Part shown: one piece after another, positions 41,601-53,800 of the stretch
Layout of the letters: the number at the start of each line of letters is the position of its first letter
Numbering within the stretch: the stretch's first letter is position 1
Assembly (NCBI RefSeq): GCF_965363235.1
Contig: NC_134850.1
Span: forward strand, 41,722,602 to 41,786,601
Reading direction: 5' to 3'
DNA from: Mytilus galloprovincialis
Lineage: Eukaryota; Mollusca; Bivalvia; Mytilida; Mytilidae
DNA length: 64,000 nt
Made by a program: the position numbers and the translations under genes
The notes under the pieces: model-generated
Seen by the model: only the letters and a program-made list of their open reading frames with translations
What the model was told of the DNA's origin: nothing
Database searches by the model: none

Positions 41601-44600
41601 TCCATTAGGATAACATATAGGCAATGGTAAGACAGCTTGATCCAGAAGGTTGATTACAACCAAACAATTTTCTTCGTCAGGGTATGATCCTGGTTCACAG
41701 AGACCACCTCCAAATGTTGCAACAGTTTCCAAGTCTGTCTTTTCTATCTTTAAGCTACATATATATGAAAATTATATATGAAAATTACATTGTTATCATT
41801 CTTCTATTTCATTTAATCAAAACAACGTTCTTTCATTTTTACTATTACAAAAAATTATCTACCATAGATACTTAAGATCAATTTAGGCAAAAATAAAGAC
41901 ATTTCATTTCTGCAATTTCAGCAGTTTGGAGCTTATAGTATATCTGTCTTTGGGTTTGAATGCTCATCTTTGTTGATCATTTAATCTGTCAACTGTTTTC
42001 ATTTACTGACATTGTAGACAAAAGGTGAGTTTGACCTACTTAATGATAATCTTATATCTTTAATTATTTCTTTTTTACAGTAGAAAAAATATAAAAAAGT
42101 ATGAGATGACTTGTTATTCATGATTTTAAACAATGAAGATGACTTATTAATAATAATTTTAAATATGAATAAAAGTAAACTTACAAGACAACAATTTCCA
42201 GATCACCAATGACTGGAATGGGGAAGACAATACCAGTATTTATTATTTTCTCTATACCTGTCAACTGTTTTCATTTACTGACATTGTAGACAAAAGGTGA
42301 GTTTGACCTACTTAATGATAATCTTATATCTTTAATTATTTCTTTTTTACAGTAGAAAAAATATAAAAAAGTATGAGATGACTTGTTATTCATGATTTTA
42401 AACAATGAAGATGACTTATTAACCCTTTCGCCGATGAGTCCCGGTTTACCGGGATTCATGCTTCAGACAGCTGACGATGAGTCCCGTTTTACCGGGATAG
42501 GAATACATCTTTTATGTTTCCCGCTTAAAACAGTGCAAACATGAGTTATCTTTCTTTGATGGAATACCCGTATGAAAGTGTAAACATGACGCTTCCGTTT
42601 GTTGAAAACCGTGTCAAAATCAGAGGAAATTTACGGAATTTACGAGAATTTGAAATGAGGGAACATTTTTTTTGAAAGAATATGGAAGAATTGAAGCCAA
42701 ACTAGTTTACTTTTTTGACATAAATTGTCGTTTTAAGTACAAAACACTTGGAATGGACATCGTTCAGTGTGAGGAATTTGTACAGCCTCATAAAAAATTT
42801 CTAAATTTTGCCGTTTTGGGTTAAAAAATTACGATTTGGGGTCAAAGAGCAGAATTTTGAGAATTTCACCTAGAAAATGACGAAAATTTGAAAATTTGAA
42901 TATTTTAAGAAGAAACCAGATGCTCCGCAGGGCGTAGCTTTATACGACCGCAGAGGTTGAACCCTGAACGGTTAGGGCAAGTATGGACACAACATTCAAG
43001 CTGGATTCAGCTCTAAATTTGGATTGTGATTAAATAGTTGACACAGCATAGGTTTCTGACACAGAATGAATGTGTTCTAATGAACTTAAAATTTTTGTTT
43101 CTCTTAGAGCAATTCACTATGCTGTTGAATATTAATCCTCTCAAAAAAATGTTTGAAGAAATTTTCTTTTTTATTTATGAAATTTCAAATGAGAAAAATT
43201 GAACCCAATTTTTTTAATCACATCCCCCTTTCCCTTATTCCAAAACTAATCTCAATTAAAATTTCTAATGGAGTTTGCAACAATAACTACTCATTTAAAT
43301 ACATCATAAAATATTAAGATGTAAAAAAACTGCTTGTTATCACTGAATGGTAAAGATTATTTTAATTTATCAGTTGGTAGTAAAAAGTGAATATACATTG
43401 TATATTGTATATAACAAAGATTTAAGTTGATTCTGGACAAAGAAAGATAACTCCAATTAAAAAAAAATCTTGCTATTGCACAATATTTTGCAATTAGATA
43501 TTTCTTGCTTACTATTCTGGACAAAGAAAGATAACTCTAATTAAAAAAAAATTTGATATTTCACAATATTGTGCAATTAGATATTTCTTGCCATTGCGCA
43601 ATACTGTGCAATTGAAAAGACTTGCTATTACACAATACTTAATATAATAATTTTAGATCCTGATTTGGACCAACTTGAAAACTGGGCCCATAATAAAAAA
43701 TCTAAGTACATTTTTGGATTCAGCATATCAAAGAACTTCAAGATTTCAATTTTTGTTAAAATCAGACTAAGTTTAATTTTGGACCCTTTGGACTTTAGTG
43801 TAGACCAATTTGAAAACAGGACCAAAAATGAAGAATCTACATACACAGTTAGATTTGGAATATCAAAGAACCCCATTTATTCAATTTTTGATGAAATCAA
43901 ACAAAGTTTAATTTTGGACCCCGATTTGGACCAACTTGAAAACTGGGCCAATAATCAAGAATCTAAGTACATTTTTAGATTCAGCATATCAAAGAACCTA
44001 ACTGATTCATTTTTTGTCAAAATCAAACTAAGTTTAATTTTGGACCCTTTGGACCTTAATGTAGACCAATTTGAAAACGGGACCAAAAGTTAAAAATCTA
44101 CATACACAGTCATGACAGTTAGATTCAGCATATCAAAGAACCCAAATTATTCAATTTTGATGAAATCAAACAAAAGTTTAATTTTGGACCCTTTGGGCCC
44201 CTTATTATGTTGGGACCAAAACCAAACCCAACCTTTCTTTTATGGTCATAAACCTTGTGTTTAAATTTCATAGATTTCTATTTACTTATACTAACGTTAT
44301 GGTGCGAAAACCAAGAAAAATGCTTATTTGGGTCCCTTTTTGGCCCCTAATTCCTAAACTGTTGGGACCTAAACTCCCAAAATCAATACCAACCTTCCTT
44401 TTGTAGTCATTAACATTGTGTTTAAATTTCATTGATTTCTATTTACTTAAACTAATGTTATTGTGCGAAAACCAAGAATAATGCTTATTTGGGCCCTTTT
44501 TTGGCCCCTAATTCCTAAACTGTTGAGACCAAAACTCCCAAAATCAATCCCAACCGTTCTTTTGTGGTCATAAACCTTGTGTCAAAATTTCATAGATTTC

Positions 44601-44811
44601 TATTAACTTAAACTAAAGTTATAGTGCGAAAACCAAGAAAATGCTTATTTGGGCCCCTTTTGGCCCCTAATTCCTAAAATGTTGGGACCAAAACTCCCAA
44701 AATCAATACCAACCTTCCTTTTGTGGTCATAAACCTTGTGTTAAAATTTCATAGATTTCCATTCACTTTTACTAAAGTTAGAGTGCGAAAACTAAAAGTA
44801 TTCGGACGCCG

Positions 44812-44864
<53 letters not shown>

Positions 44865-47800
44865 AGACGCCAACGTGATAGCAATATACGACGAAAATTT
44901 TTTCAAAATTTGCGGTCGTATAAAAATTATTACAACATGAATAAAACTGTGAACATGGTGTTAGTGAATGAAATAAATACACAAATAACTACAAACAAGT
45001 TTTTATTGACATTTATTATGAAGATCTCCCACTTGAGTAATAGTAGCCAGGGAAGCCATCGTCTCAGAGTAGCTTCTGTCTGGGCAGCAATCGGTGAAAG
45101 GGTTAATAATAATTTTAAATATGAATAAAAGTAAACTTACAAGACAACAATTTCCAGATCACCAATGACTGGAATGGGGAAGACAATACCAGTATTTATT
45201 ATTTTCTCTATACCTGTCAAAGGAAAAGTCATATATCATAACAAAACTGCAAAAGTGTCTGCTATTTACCATTGTATGCAATCATTTCCGCTATATATTG
45301 TTTTTCCTATTACCTATGCTTGCAGTAATTGTTGGGTTTTTTTCATACAATATTATTACTACTGTTTTACCTGTAGCAGTGTTTTTTTGTAATCTTTAAA
45401 CTGATTTTATAGAGTTAGGTAATTTTTTTAACCAAATATTGTTTTACATTCTTACAGGTACCTTTTGTTATACCACAGTAATTCTAGGATAAAAAGGAGG
45501 GTTGAGTAACCAACAACAAACATCATCACTGGTAAATAAGCCTTTATCAATTGATCAAGTGCATGTAAATCTTTGATTTTCTGAATAGTGTAGTTTATTC
45601 AATGAAGTGTGAATTAAAAATCAAAGCGCTGTAAGTACTGTAGGCAGTTAACCAAAAAACAAGGCAAACATAATTATGAAAACTGTGGCAATGTTGCTTC
45701 AACTTTTTTTTTAAAGATTTAAAAAAACAAACATTAAACATTCATATATAATTGTACATTTATGTTCATTTAATGAATTAAACATTAAGGCAAATAATTC
45801 ATATTTTATCAAGGTTTTCAATAGCAACGCACATGACCACGAATGGTCATGAGTCTTTAATGAGTCAGCAGTGGTACAAATTTGCAATGATTGCAGTTCT
45901 TCTACTTGATCGTAATTGTTCGTATTAGTTGACTGTTAGTAGTTCAAGTTGACTTTAGTACAAGCTTGTAAAAGTATGAATGGACTTGCTTCCCTGGAAA
46001 CAAAAACTGAGTTTGTGTTGTACAGTACAAAAGTTATGAGACACAAATCAGACAAATGTTTACTACTACAGGGATCAATGGTGAGGTCTGACTGATAAAT
46101 GTAAATGACTCCCACCTTCACACCAAGTCCATGATGTCTAAGTTTGTAATAAAATGACAGGTGTTAGGGTCTAGCAAAGTGATATGCATATGTGTCGCCT
46201 ATGAGATTCACCTTGTATGTCATTCAATCTTTTTTGAAATGACAAACAGGAATGAATATGGTTTAGGCATTGGTATCTCAATCTTTTACAAGTTCTCCAA
46301 ACACAAACAAGAGGGTGTGGGGTGACCATAGGGACTACCCCTAATTTTCATTTGATTTTTATAATATACCATACATGAATATATATGGTTTATTGGTGGG
46401 GATCTCGACCGTTATCAAGCTTTCAAACAGGAGGGGGTGGGGGACCCCAGTGACTTCCCCTTTATTTAATTTGATTTGTTATATTGTCCAATACATGAAT
46501 ATATATGGTTGAGGAGTGGGGATCTCATCTGTTTCTAAGTTATCAAACAGGAGTGGGTAGGGTGATCCTAAGGACTCTCCCTATATTTCATTTGATTAGT
46601 TCTCATACATGAATATATATGGTTTAATTTAAAGGTGGGGATCTTGACTATTTCCAATTTCTCTATCAGGTGACTGCAGGGACTCCCCCTATATTTCATT
46701 TAAAAGGGGGACGAAAGATACCAAAGGGACAGTGAAACTCATAAATCTAAAACAAACTGACAACGCCATGGCTAAAAATGAAAAAGACAAACAGAAAAAC
46801 AATAGTTCACATGACACAACATAGAAAACTAAAGAATAAACAACACGAACCCCACCAAAAACTAGGGATGATCTCAGGTGCTGCGGAAGGGTAAGCAGAT
46901 CCTGCTCCCGTGACATGCGGCACCCGTCGTGTTGCTTATGTGATTACAAATCCGATAAATAGTCTAATTTGGTAGGTCAAATTCATGAAAGGGAAGGGGA
47001 TTGTAGTTGAGACGTAAGGAACATATCCGATATCATTTGTGAAACGGTTATTCCATAACGGTCAACCAACTCGTGATGGCGTCCGTAAAATTTACGAAGG
47101 GATGATTTCAACTTCACCATTTGGAACTCTTGATTTAATAGCTTCCTTGTGAGCAGTAACCCTCTATCAAGAAAATCATGATAGGAAATGCCAGCACAGG
47201 AATATCGTATCAATTGGGAGATATATACCCCGTATGCAGGTGCTGCTGGAATGTTGCTACTTAGAAATGGAAAGTTCACAATTGGAAAGCTGAAATCATC
47301 TCTTTTGTCGTAAAGTGTTGTTTTCAACCGACCCTCATTGTCAATTTCTAGATGTAAGTCAAGACATGAAGCCGACTTAACTGTATCTGTAGTATCCTTT
47401 ATCTCCAATTCTATGGGATATAGATGCGATCCACATAGTCACCAAATTTTGAATTGTTTAATTTAGAGTTGTGGATCCCAACTGTTTCAAACTCTCAAAC
47501 ATGAGGGGTAGGGTGACCACAGGGACTTCCCCTATATTTCATTTTGGTCTGTTGTGGATAGTTGTCTCATTGGCAATCATACCACATCTTTTTTTATATA
47601 AGAAACTTCCAGCTATTTTAACTGACCTATCAAAACTGAGAAGAAAAAAATACCCCTTGAAATTGCAGTAATATGTTTAACTTGAAAAACATTTAACATG
47701 CATTACCAACATTTATCACTGATAAAAAAAAATTAAACTGTTAGATAAACTGTTACCACTGTCACATTGTATTGGATTTTGACATTAAAATTGATGTACA

Positions 47801-50800
47801 AAATATTTTCTGCTTTTTCTTTCTTTTATATATATATCTGAGACTACTTTGTTATAGTAGTCTCAGCCTATATCTTTTGGTTTTCAATTCTAGTGTTTAT
47901 ATTTATTCACCATGCATAGATGTATTTTGTCACCTGTCTGGATTTTCTAGTTTAAAATAGCCAAAACCCGGGATTACCCTTATCCCCTTCCGGAATCGGA
48001 TCCGATATTGTAATCTCGCGGCAGCCATTTTATTTTCAATGTTGTTTTTGACAGAGAGTGAGATACGATTTCACTCGGATTTACACATTATTAATCGGCG
48101 ATTTTCTGTATAAAGCTAGCGGTTGAACAAATTGAACATCGCTCTCATGAATGGTAATCATAAAAATAAGTTTGAGATCGTTTATTGATCTTTATTAGGA
48201 AACTTTGGTAAAAATGTTTGCAAAGTTATTTTTTTATTTTCTGTCAAGGTCCGTCGGGCATGTAGGGCGTAGCTAGTAACCAAGTAGAAAGTCCGACTGC
48301 AAAATTTTTAGGTCGCAGACCTCGGACCACCGCTAATTTGAAACCTTGCGTCCAAATTGAAAAGATACGAAAATTTCGTTTTCTAATTCAAAATTGCCGC
48401 CAACAGCGTGATCAGTTGAACTTATATAATAGACTACTGACGTATACATACGTAGTTGACTACGTATTGACGACAAACAATATTCCTACGACTTTTGAAA
48501 TTTGGGATATCTTAACTACTTGTCTTTAGAGATTTTCGGCGATTAAATATTTCATACATTTGTTCTTTGACATCTTAGCCAAAAGCTCAGGGGATTATAA
48601 ACTACATAAGGATTTCTAATGTGCTCTACTTCCTATGTGCAACTTCAAACTTTTTGGGAAAATCGACGATCATTTAAGGTTTTTCTGGTCATATTTTTTG
48701 TAATCCAGAATGAAAAGTATGAAAAAACTGTCCAATAAGTTATAAATAATATAGTAGCCAGCTAGATGATAACAATGGCACATATTTCAGCATTTATTGG
48801 GTAGCACACAAATCCAGGGTGCTCGCATAAGGCAGCTTAACTGCCTAATTAACAAATGGCATAGACAATTGTTAATTGTTTAAGGCTGTATGTTGACCTC
48901 TAAATGACTTTTCTGAGACTGTCTATTGACCTCTAAATGACTTTTCTGAGACAGTCTGTTGGCCTCTAAATGACTTTTTTGGGACTGTTTGTTGACCTCT
49001 AAATGCCTTTGTTTGAGAGTCTGTTGACCTCTAAATGCCTTTGTCTGAGAGTCTGTTGACCTCTAAATACCTTTGTCTGAGAATGTCTGTTGACCTCTAA
49101 AATGACTTTTCTGAGACTGTCTGTTGACCTCTAAATGACTTTGTCTGAGATTGTCTGTTGACCTCTAAATGACTTGTCTGAGACTGTTTGTTGACCTCTA
49201 AATGACTTTGTCTGAGACTGTCAGTTGACCTCTAAATGACTTTTCTGAGACTGTCTGTTGACCTCTAAATGACTTTGTCTGAGAGTGTCTGTTGACCTCT
49301 AAATGACTTGTCTGAGTCTGTTTGTTGACCTCTAAATGACTTTGTCTGAGATTGTCTGTTGACCTCTAAATGACTTTGTCTGAGACTGTCTGTTGACCTC
49401 TAAATGACTTTGTCTGAGACTGTCTGTTGAGAATTTATTGTGTTGTTGAATTGCTGTCTCATTGATTTATTGCATACATCTCTTTTATACATGTGAAGCA
49501 GGATTTGCTTACCCTTCCAGAGCACCTGAAATCACCTCGGTTATTGGTGGGGTTTGTGTTGCTCAGTCTTTAGTTTTCTTTTTTTGTGTTTTGTGTATTT
49601 TTGTTTGTCTTTTCGTCATTTTTTGGTTTTTGCCATGGAACTGTCAGTTTGTTTTCGACTTATGAGTTTGAATATCCCTTTGGTATCTTTCGCCTCTCTT
49701 TTAATATGATAAAGAGCTATGTAAACTGACAAAACAAAATTAGGGGCTAAACCGCCTCTGTCAGAGCTTTAACATACCATCAAAATCAAGAGCAGGAAGC
49801 TGTATTTCTCCCTTAAACACATCAAAACCGTAGCTGAACTTGAAAGTACATGGATTAAAATTAGCATAAGCTTTAACCACTCTGAGAAACATGGATATTT
49901 TGACATTCATGCAGCATTCTACAGCCATGCAGTCACTGGAGAAGATGCAGTATACTTTCTTTGGCAATGTGAAAGACATCAGTGGACATTCTGCAAAAAA
50001 AAAGTACTCAAATTATAAGACCATTATATAAAATTGCAAATATGAAATAGCTCCAAAAGGGTTAATTAGTCAAATCAACACTAACATTGAGATTTTTTTT
50101 CTTACATTTGTTTTTGTAAAAGATAACCTAAAATACATTGGAAATTATAGGTTTGGTGCTACTTTGTTTAAGGTGTTAGTGTCTGAGGAATGACTTGCAG
50201 TAAAAAGTGTAATGAATAGAGAATATCATAAGGCTTTTTCAATAATTAGTATTATGGCAATCATTTTTACTGCAGTATATTTGTAAAAAGAGTAAAATAG
50301 GTAAACAAATTAGTAATGGACATGTATCAAGTCTATAAACCCCAGTTACATACGGTTATCCTGGTCCATTATTCTTTTAATCATTTGAGCTCTAGTTCCA
50401 TTGATTGGTTTCCCTCTTTCCTGTAGGGTCTGTTTGATTTGTTCATCTGTCAGTTCATGTGGGTTAAAACATGGCTTGTTGTCAATTATTGCCTGTAAAA
50501 AAACAGAATTTACAGAATTTTTGAAACAGATGCTACTTATATCTGTATATCATTGTATTTCAATCATATAAAATTGAGAATGGAAATGGGGAATGTATCA
50601 AAGAGACAACAACCTGACCATAGAAAAAACAACAGCAGAAGGTCACCAACAGGTCTTCAATGTAACGAGAAATTCCTGCACCCGGAGGCGTCCTTCAGCT
50701 GGCCCCTAAACAAATATATACTAGTTCAGTGATAATGAACGCCATACTAATTTTCAAATTGTACACAAGAAACTAAAATTAAAACAATACAAGACAAACA

Positions 50801-53800
50801 AAGACCAGAGGCTTCTGACTTGGGACAGGTGCAAAAATGCGGCGGGGTTAAACATGTTTATGAGATCTCAACCCTCCCCCTATACCTCTAGCCAGTGTAG
50901 AAAAGGAAATGCATAACAATACGTACATTTAAAATTCAATTCAAGAGAAGTCCGAGTCTGATGTCAGAAGATGTAACCAAAGAAAATAAACAAAATGACA
51001 ATTATACATAAATAACAACAGACTACTAGCAGTTAACTGACATGCCAGCTCCAGACTTCAATTAAACTGATTGAAAGATTATGATTTCATCATATGAATA
51101 TCAGGCACAATCCTTCCCGTTAGGGGTTTAGTATCATACCATCAAACATATATGAGAAGAACATAACCCGTGTCATGCCAACAACTGGTTTTTGAATAAA
51201 TGTGTTTAGTTCCGATGCAAAGACCCTATAAGTGAATCAATATTAACGCCAAAATATGCAATCTTTAATGACCTGACAATGTAACGGTTTATTTCTTCCT
51301 CTGTGATATTTTATCCTGAGGATAATTTGTCCCGGTAATTTTTTTCCAGGCATGGTATTTCACAGGTTGATTTTTTCCAGAGGAGTGAAAATCTATCTGT
51401 GTTATGCGGATAGTATGTACCGGTATATATTTGCCGTACTATATTTCACAGAACCGTGTGAAATAGAGTCCCATTAACTAATATGCAAGTTACTCACAAT
51501 CAATATATACCTGACTATAATTATAAAATGTTTCACAAAGGTAGACTAAATTTGCATAATTTATCAAAGGGAGGTAATTATGAGCAATTTGTATTTTAAA
51601 GACATTAATTTAATATATTTCTGAATCTATTTTATAGCGAAATTTTTATTTGAATCTTATTTTTTATATATTCATTTATATAAAAAGATGACTTACAACT
51701 TGATTTAATAAGACAGATAACATTTCACAGGTAAAAAATATCCAGCTGTTAAACATGCTATTGTTTCAATATATTGTTATGCTATGATTTATCTGATTTC
51801 CATATAATCAACAACTACATCTCTGTCCCCATGCAGACAAAACTATTTATATAGTTAAAAATATCATCATAATCAAATTCTTCTATTACTGTTAACAGTA
51901 GCAATATGCAACTATATTTCTACCTTACTTTTAAATTTATATTTGTACTGAGATCTGAAAACAACTCACTTTTACATGAAATTCACTAACCTTATTTAAT
52001 CATGATATTATTTTCACAATTATGATCTTTGAAATTACTTCTGATTTTCTTCCCTATGTTTCATAATAATTTTCTTTTTAAAAGGATGATATTGACTTGA
52101 ATATTTTAGAAAAAAAATTTCAAGGATAATTTGTGAAATTATTTCCCATTATAATATATATTTTTTTTAACAATTTCGCTTTATTCGAATACACTATTAT
52201 TATTTCATTGTATTTTTAAAGGACAATTTTTTTCTAATAACTATTCAATAAGTTAACTACCCAGATAGAATTTCACGGCAAAGGATAAAATATCCCAGGG
52301 AAATAGTTTCCTCCGGATAAAAAAATAACAACAACTACTGTGAATTTTTTTCCTCCGGATCAAATTTCACCCGGATATAATTTTGCTTTACAACAACAGT
52401 ATCGTAACTATATCCCTTCTTAATAAGTCTATTTAAAGGTTTTGTTTGTTTCTGCAGAGAATACCGACATTTTTGTGCTTTATAAAGAATATTTTCATAA
52501 AAAATTGGATGTGAAATACCTAACTGTATAAGAAGTCTACATGTTGAGCTATATTTACGAATGATGTCCTTATACCGATGATAAAATTTAGTAAATGTTT
52601 TGACTAGTTTGTGATATCGAAAACCCTGGTGTAATAATTTTTCAGTAATACATAAATTTCTCTCGTTAAAATCTAAAACATTGTTACATACACGAGTGAA
52701 TCGTACAAGTTGAGATATATAAACACCGTAAGATGGTGACAAGGGAACGTCACCATCTAAAAATGGATAATTAATGATAGGAAATGAAAAATCATCTCTT
52801 TTATCATTAATTATAAGTCAACTTTTACACCTGATTAGATTTATAATTCACTGTTTCAAAATTTAATGCAGTTTGCAGGGTTCACCACAGAATGAAAATC
52901 AAGGGTGGGGGAGAAAGCAGAGATGGTGTAGTGCATAATCGAATCGTTCCTTGATTGTTTACTTTCTGCCTTACAAGTTGTTGTCATATAAAGCTAATAT
53001 GAAAATGGGGACTAATATACATTTTTGGTCACCACAGAAACCTATTAGAGAAGTTAAAGACCCTTATATGGCTTCCGAGATTTCAGGAATATATATAACT
53101 GAGGGATCAACATATTTCTTATTATGTGATAAAGTATTCATTATACAATTTCATTATCTTAAAGGGCTTCCTTTCAAGACAATATTATAAATTAACCCCC
53201 CCTTTTTTTCCAATAAAATGATGTTGATGAAGGAACAAGTGAAACTGCGAGCTACTGCTCACTGATGATACCCCCGCCGCAAGTGAATAATATTAATAGT
53301 GTAAAAATATGCAAGTGTTCGGTAAACAGGAAGTTGTCCAGTGATGAATCTGAAAACGCATCACACGGTATAGCTGACTTATAAAAATCCTGAAACCAAA
53401 TTTCAGAAATCCTTGTATTGTAGTTCCTGAGAAAAATGTGACGAAAATTTTTAACTTGGCTATCATGTGTAAAATCATACAAGTGTTTGGTAAACAGGAA
53501 GTTGTCGAGTGATGAATCTGAAAACGCATCACACGGTATAGCTGACTTATATAAATCCTGAAACCAAATTTCAGAAATCCTTGAATTGTAGTTCCTGAGA
53601 AAAATGTGACGAAAATTTTCAACTTGGCTATCATGTGTAAAATCAGACAAGTGTTCGGTAAACAGGAAGTTGTCGAGTGATGAATCTGAAAACGCATTAC
53701 ACGGTATGGCTGACATATATAAATGTTGATACCAAATTACAGAAAGGGTGGATGTGTAGTTCCTGAGAAAAATGTGACGAAAGTTTCATGGGACGGACTG

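Larger units (their letters stand above)
42423..45102. mobile_element. TTAA-flanked, piggyBac-like non-autonomous element, 2.68 kb
   Basis: The ends are CCCTTTCGCCGATGAG and, inverted, CCCTTTCACCGAT. TTAA lies on both sides (42419-42422 and 45103-45106). The uninterrupted neighbour copy shows the empty target. The outer parts repeat GATGAGTCCCGGTTTACCGG. The interior is largely a second element (42915-44930). No transposase frame remains. Confidence 0.9.
41986..45213 (-). repeat. 272-bp tandem duplication carrying exon D1, one copy interrupted
   Basis: Copy 1 spans 41986-42257. Copy 2 spans 42258-45213, with a 2,680-bp element plus 4-bp TTAA duplication inside it. Apart from the insertion I see no differences, including in the 73-nt exon (42185-42257 and 45141-45213) and its splice sites. 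CTGTCAA is present at the outer left edge, the junction and the outer right edge, so the duplication joined at 7-bp microhomology. Confidence 0.9.

Noticed and set aside
43665-44093. 142-codon plus-strand frame with internal repeats
   Set aside because: It lies in tandem blocks of an inverted-repeat element; unit lengths keep it open and there is no sign of a real gene.
44749-44982. Minus-strand frame with a poly-Val run
   Set aside because: Produced by the (GAC)n microsatellite.
41986-45213. Pure assembly artefact (two haplotypes joined)
   Set aside because: Not excluded, but the CTGTCAA microhomology at all three edges and the short 272-bp length fit a true tandem duplication better.
48885-49432. 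CRISPR-like array of regular repeats
   Set aside because: Units are contiguous minisatellite repeats without unique spacers, in an animal intron.
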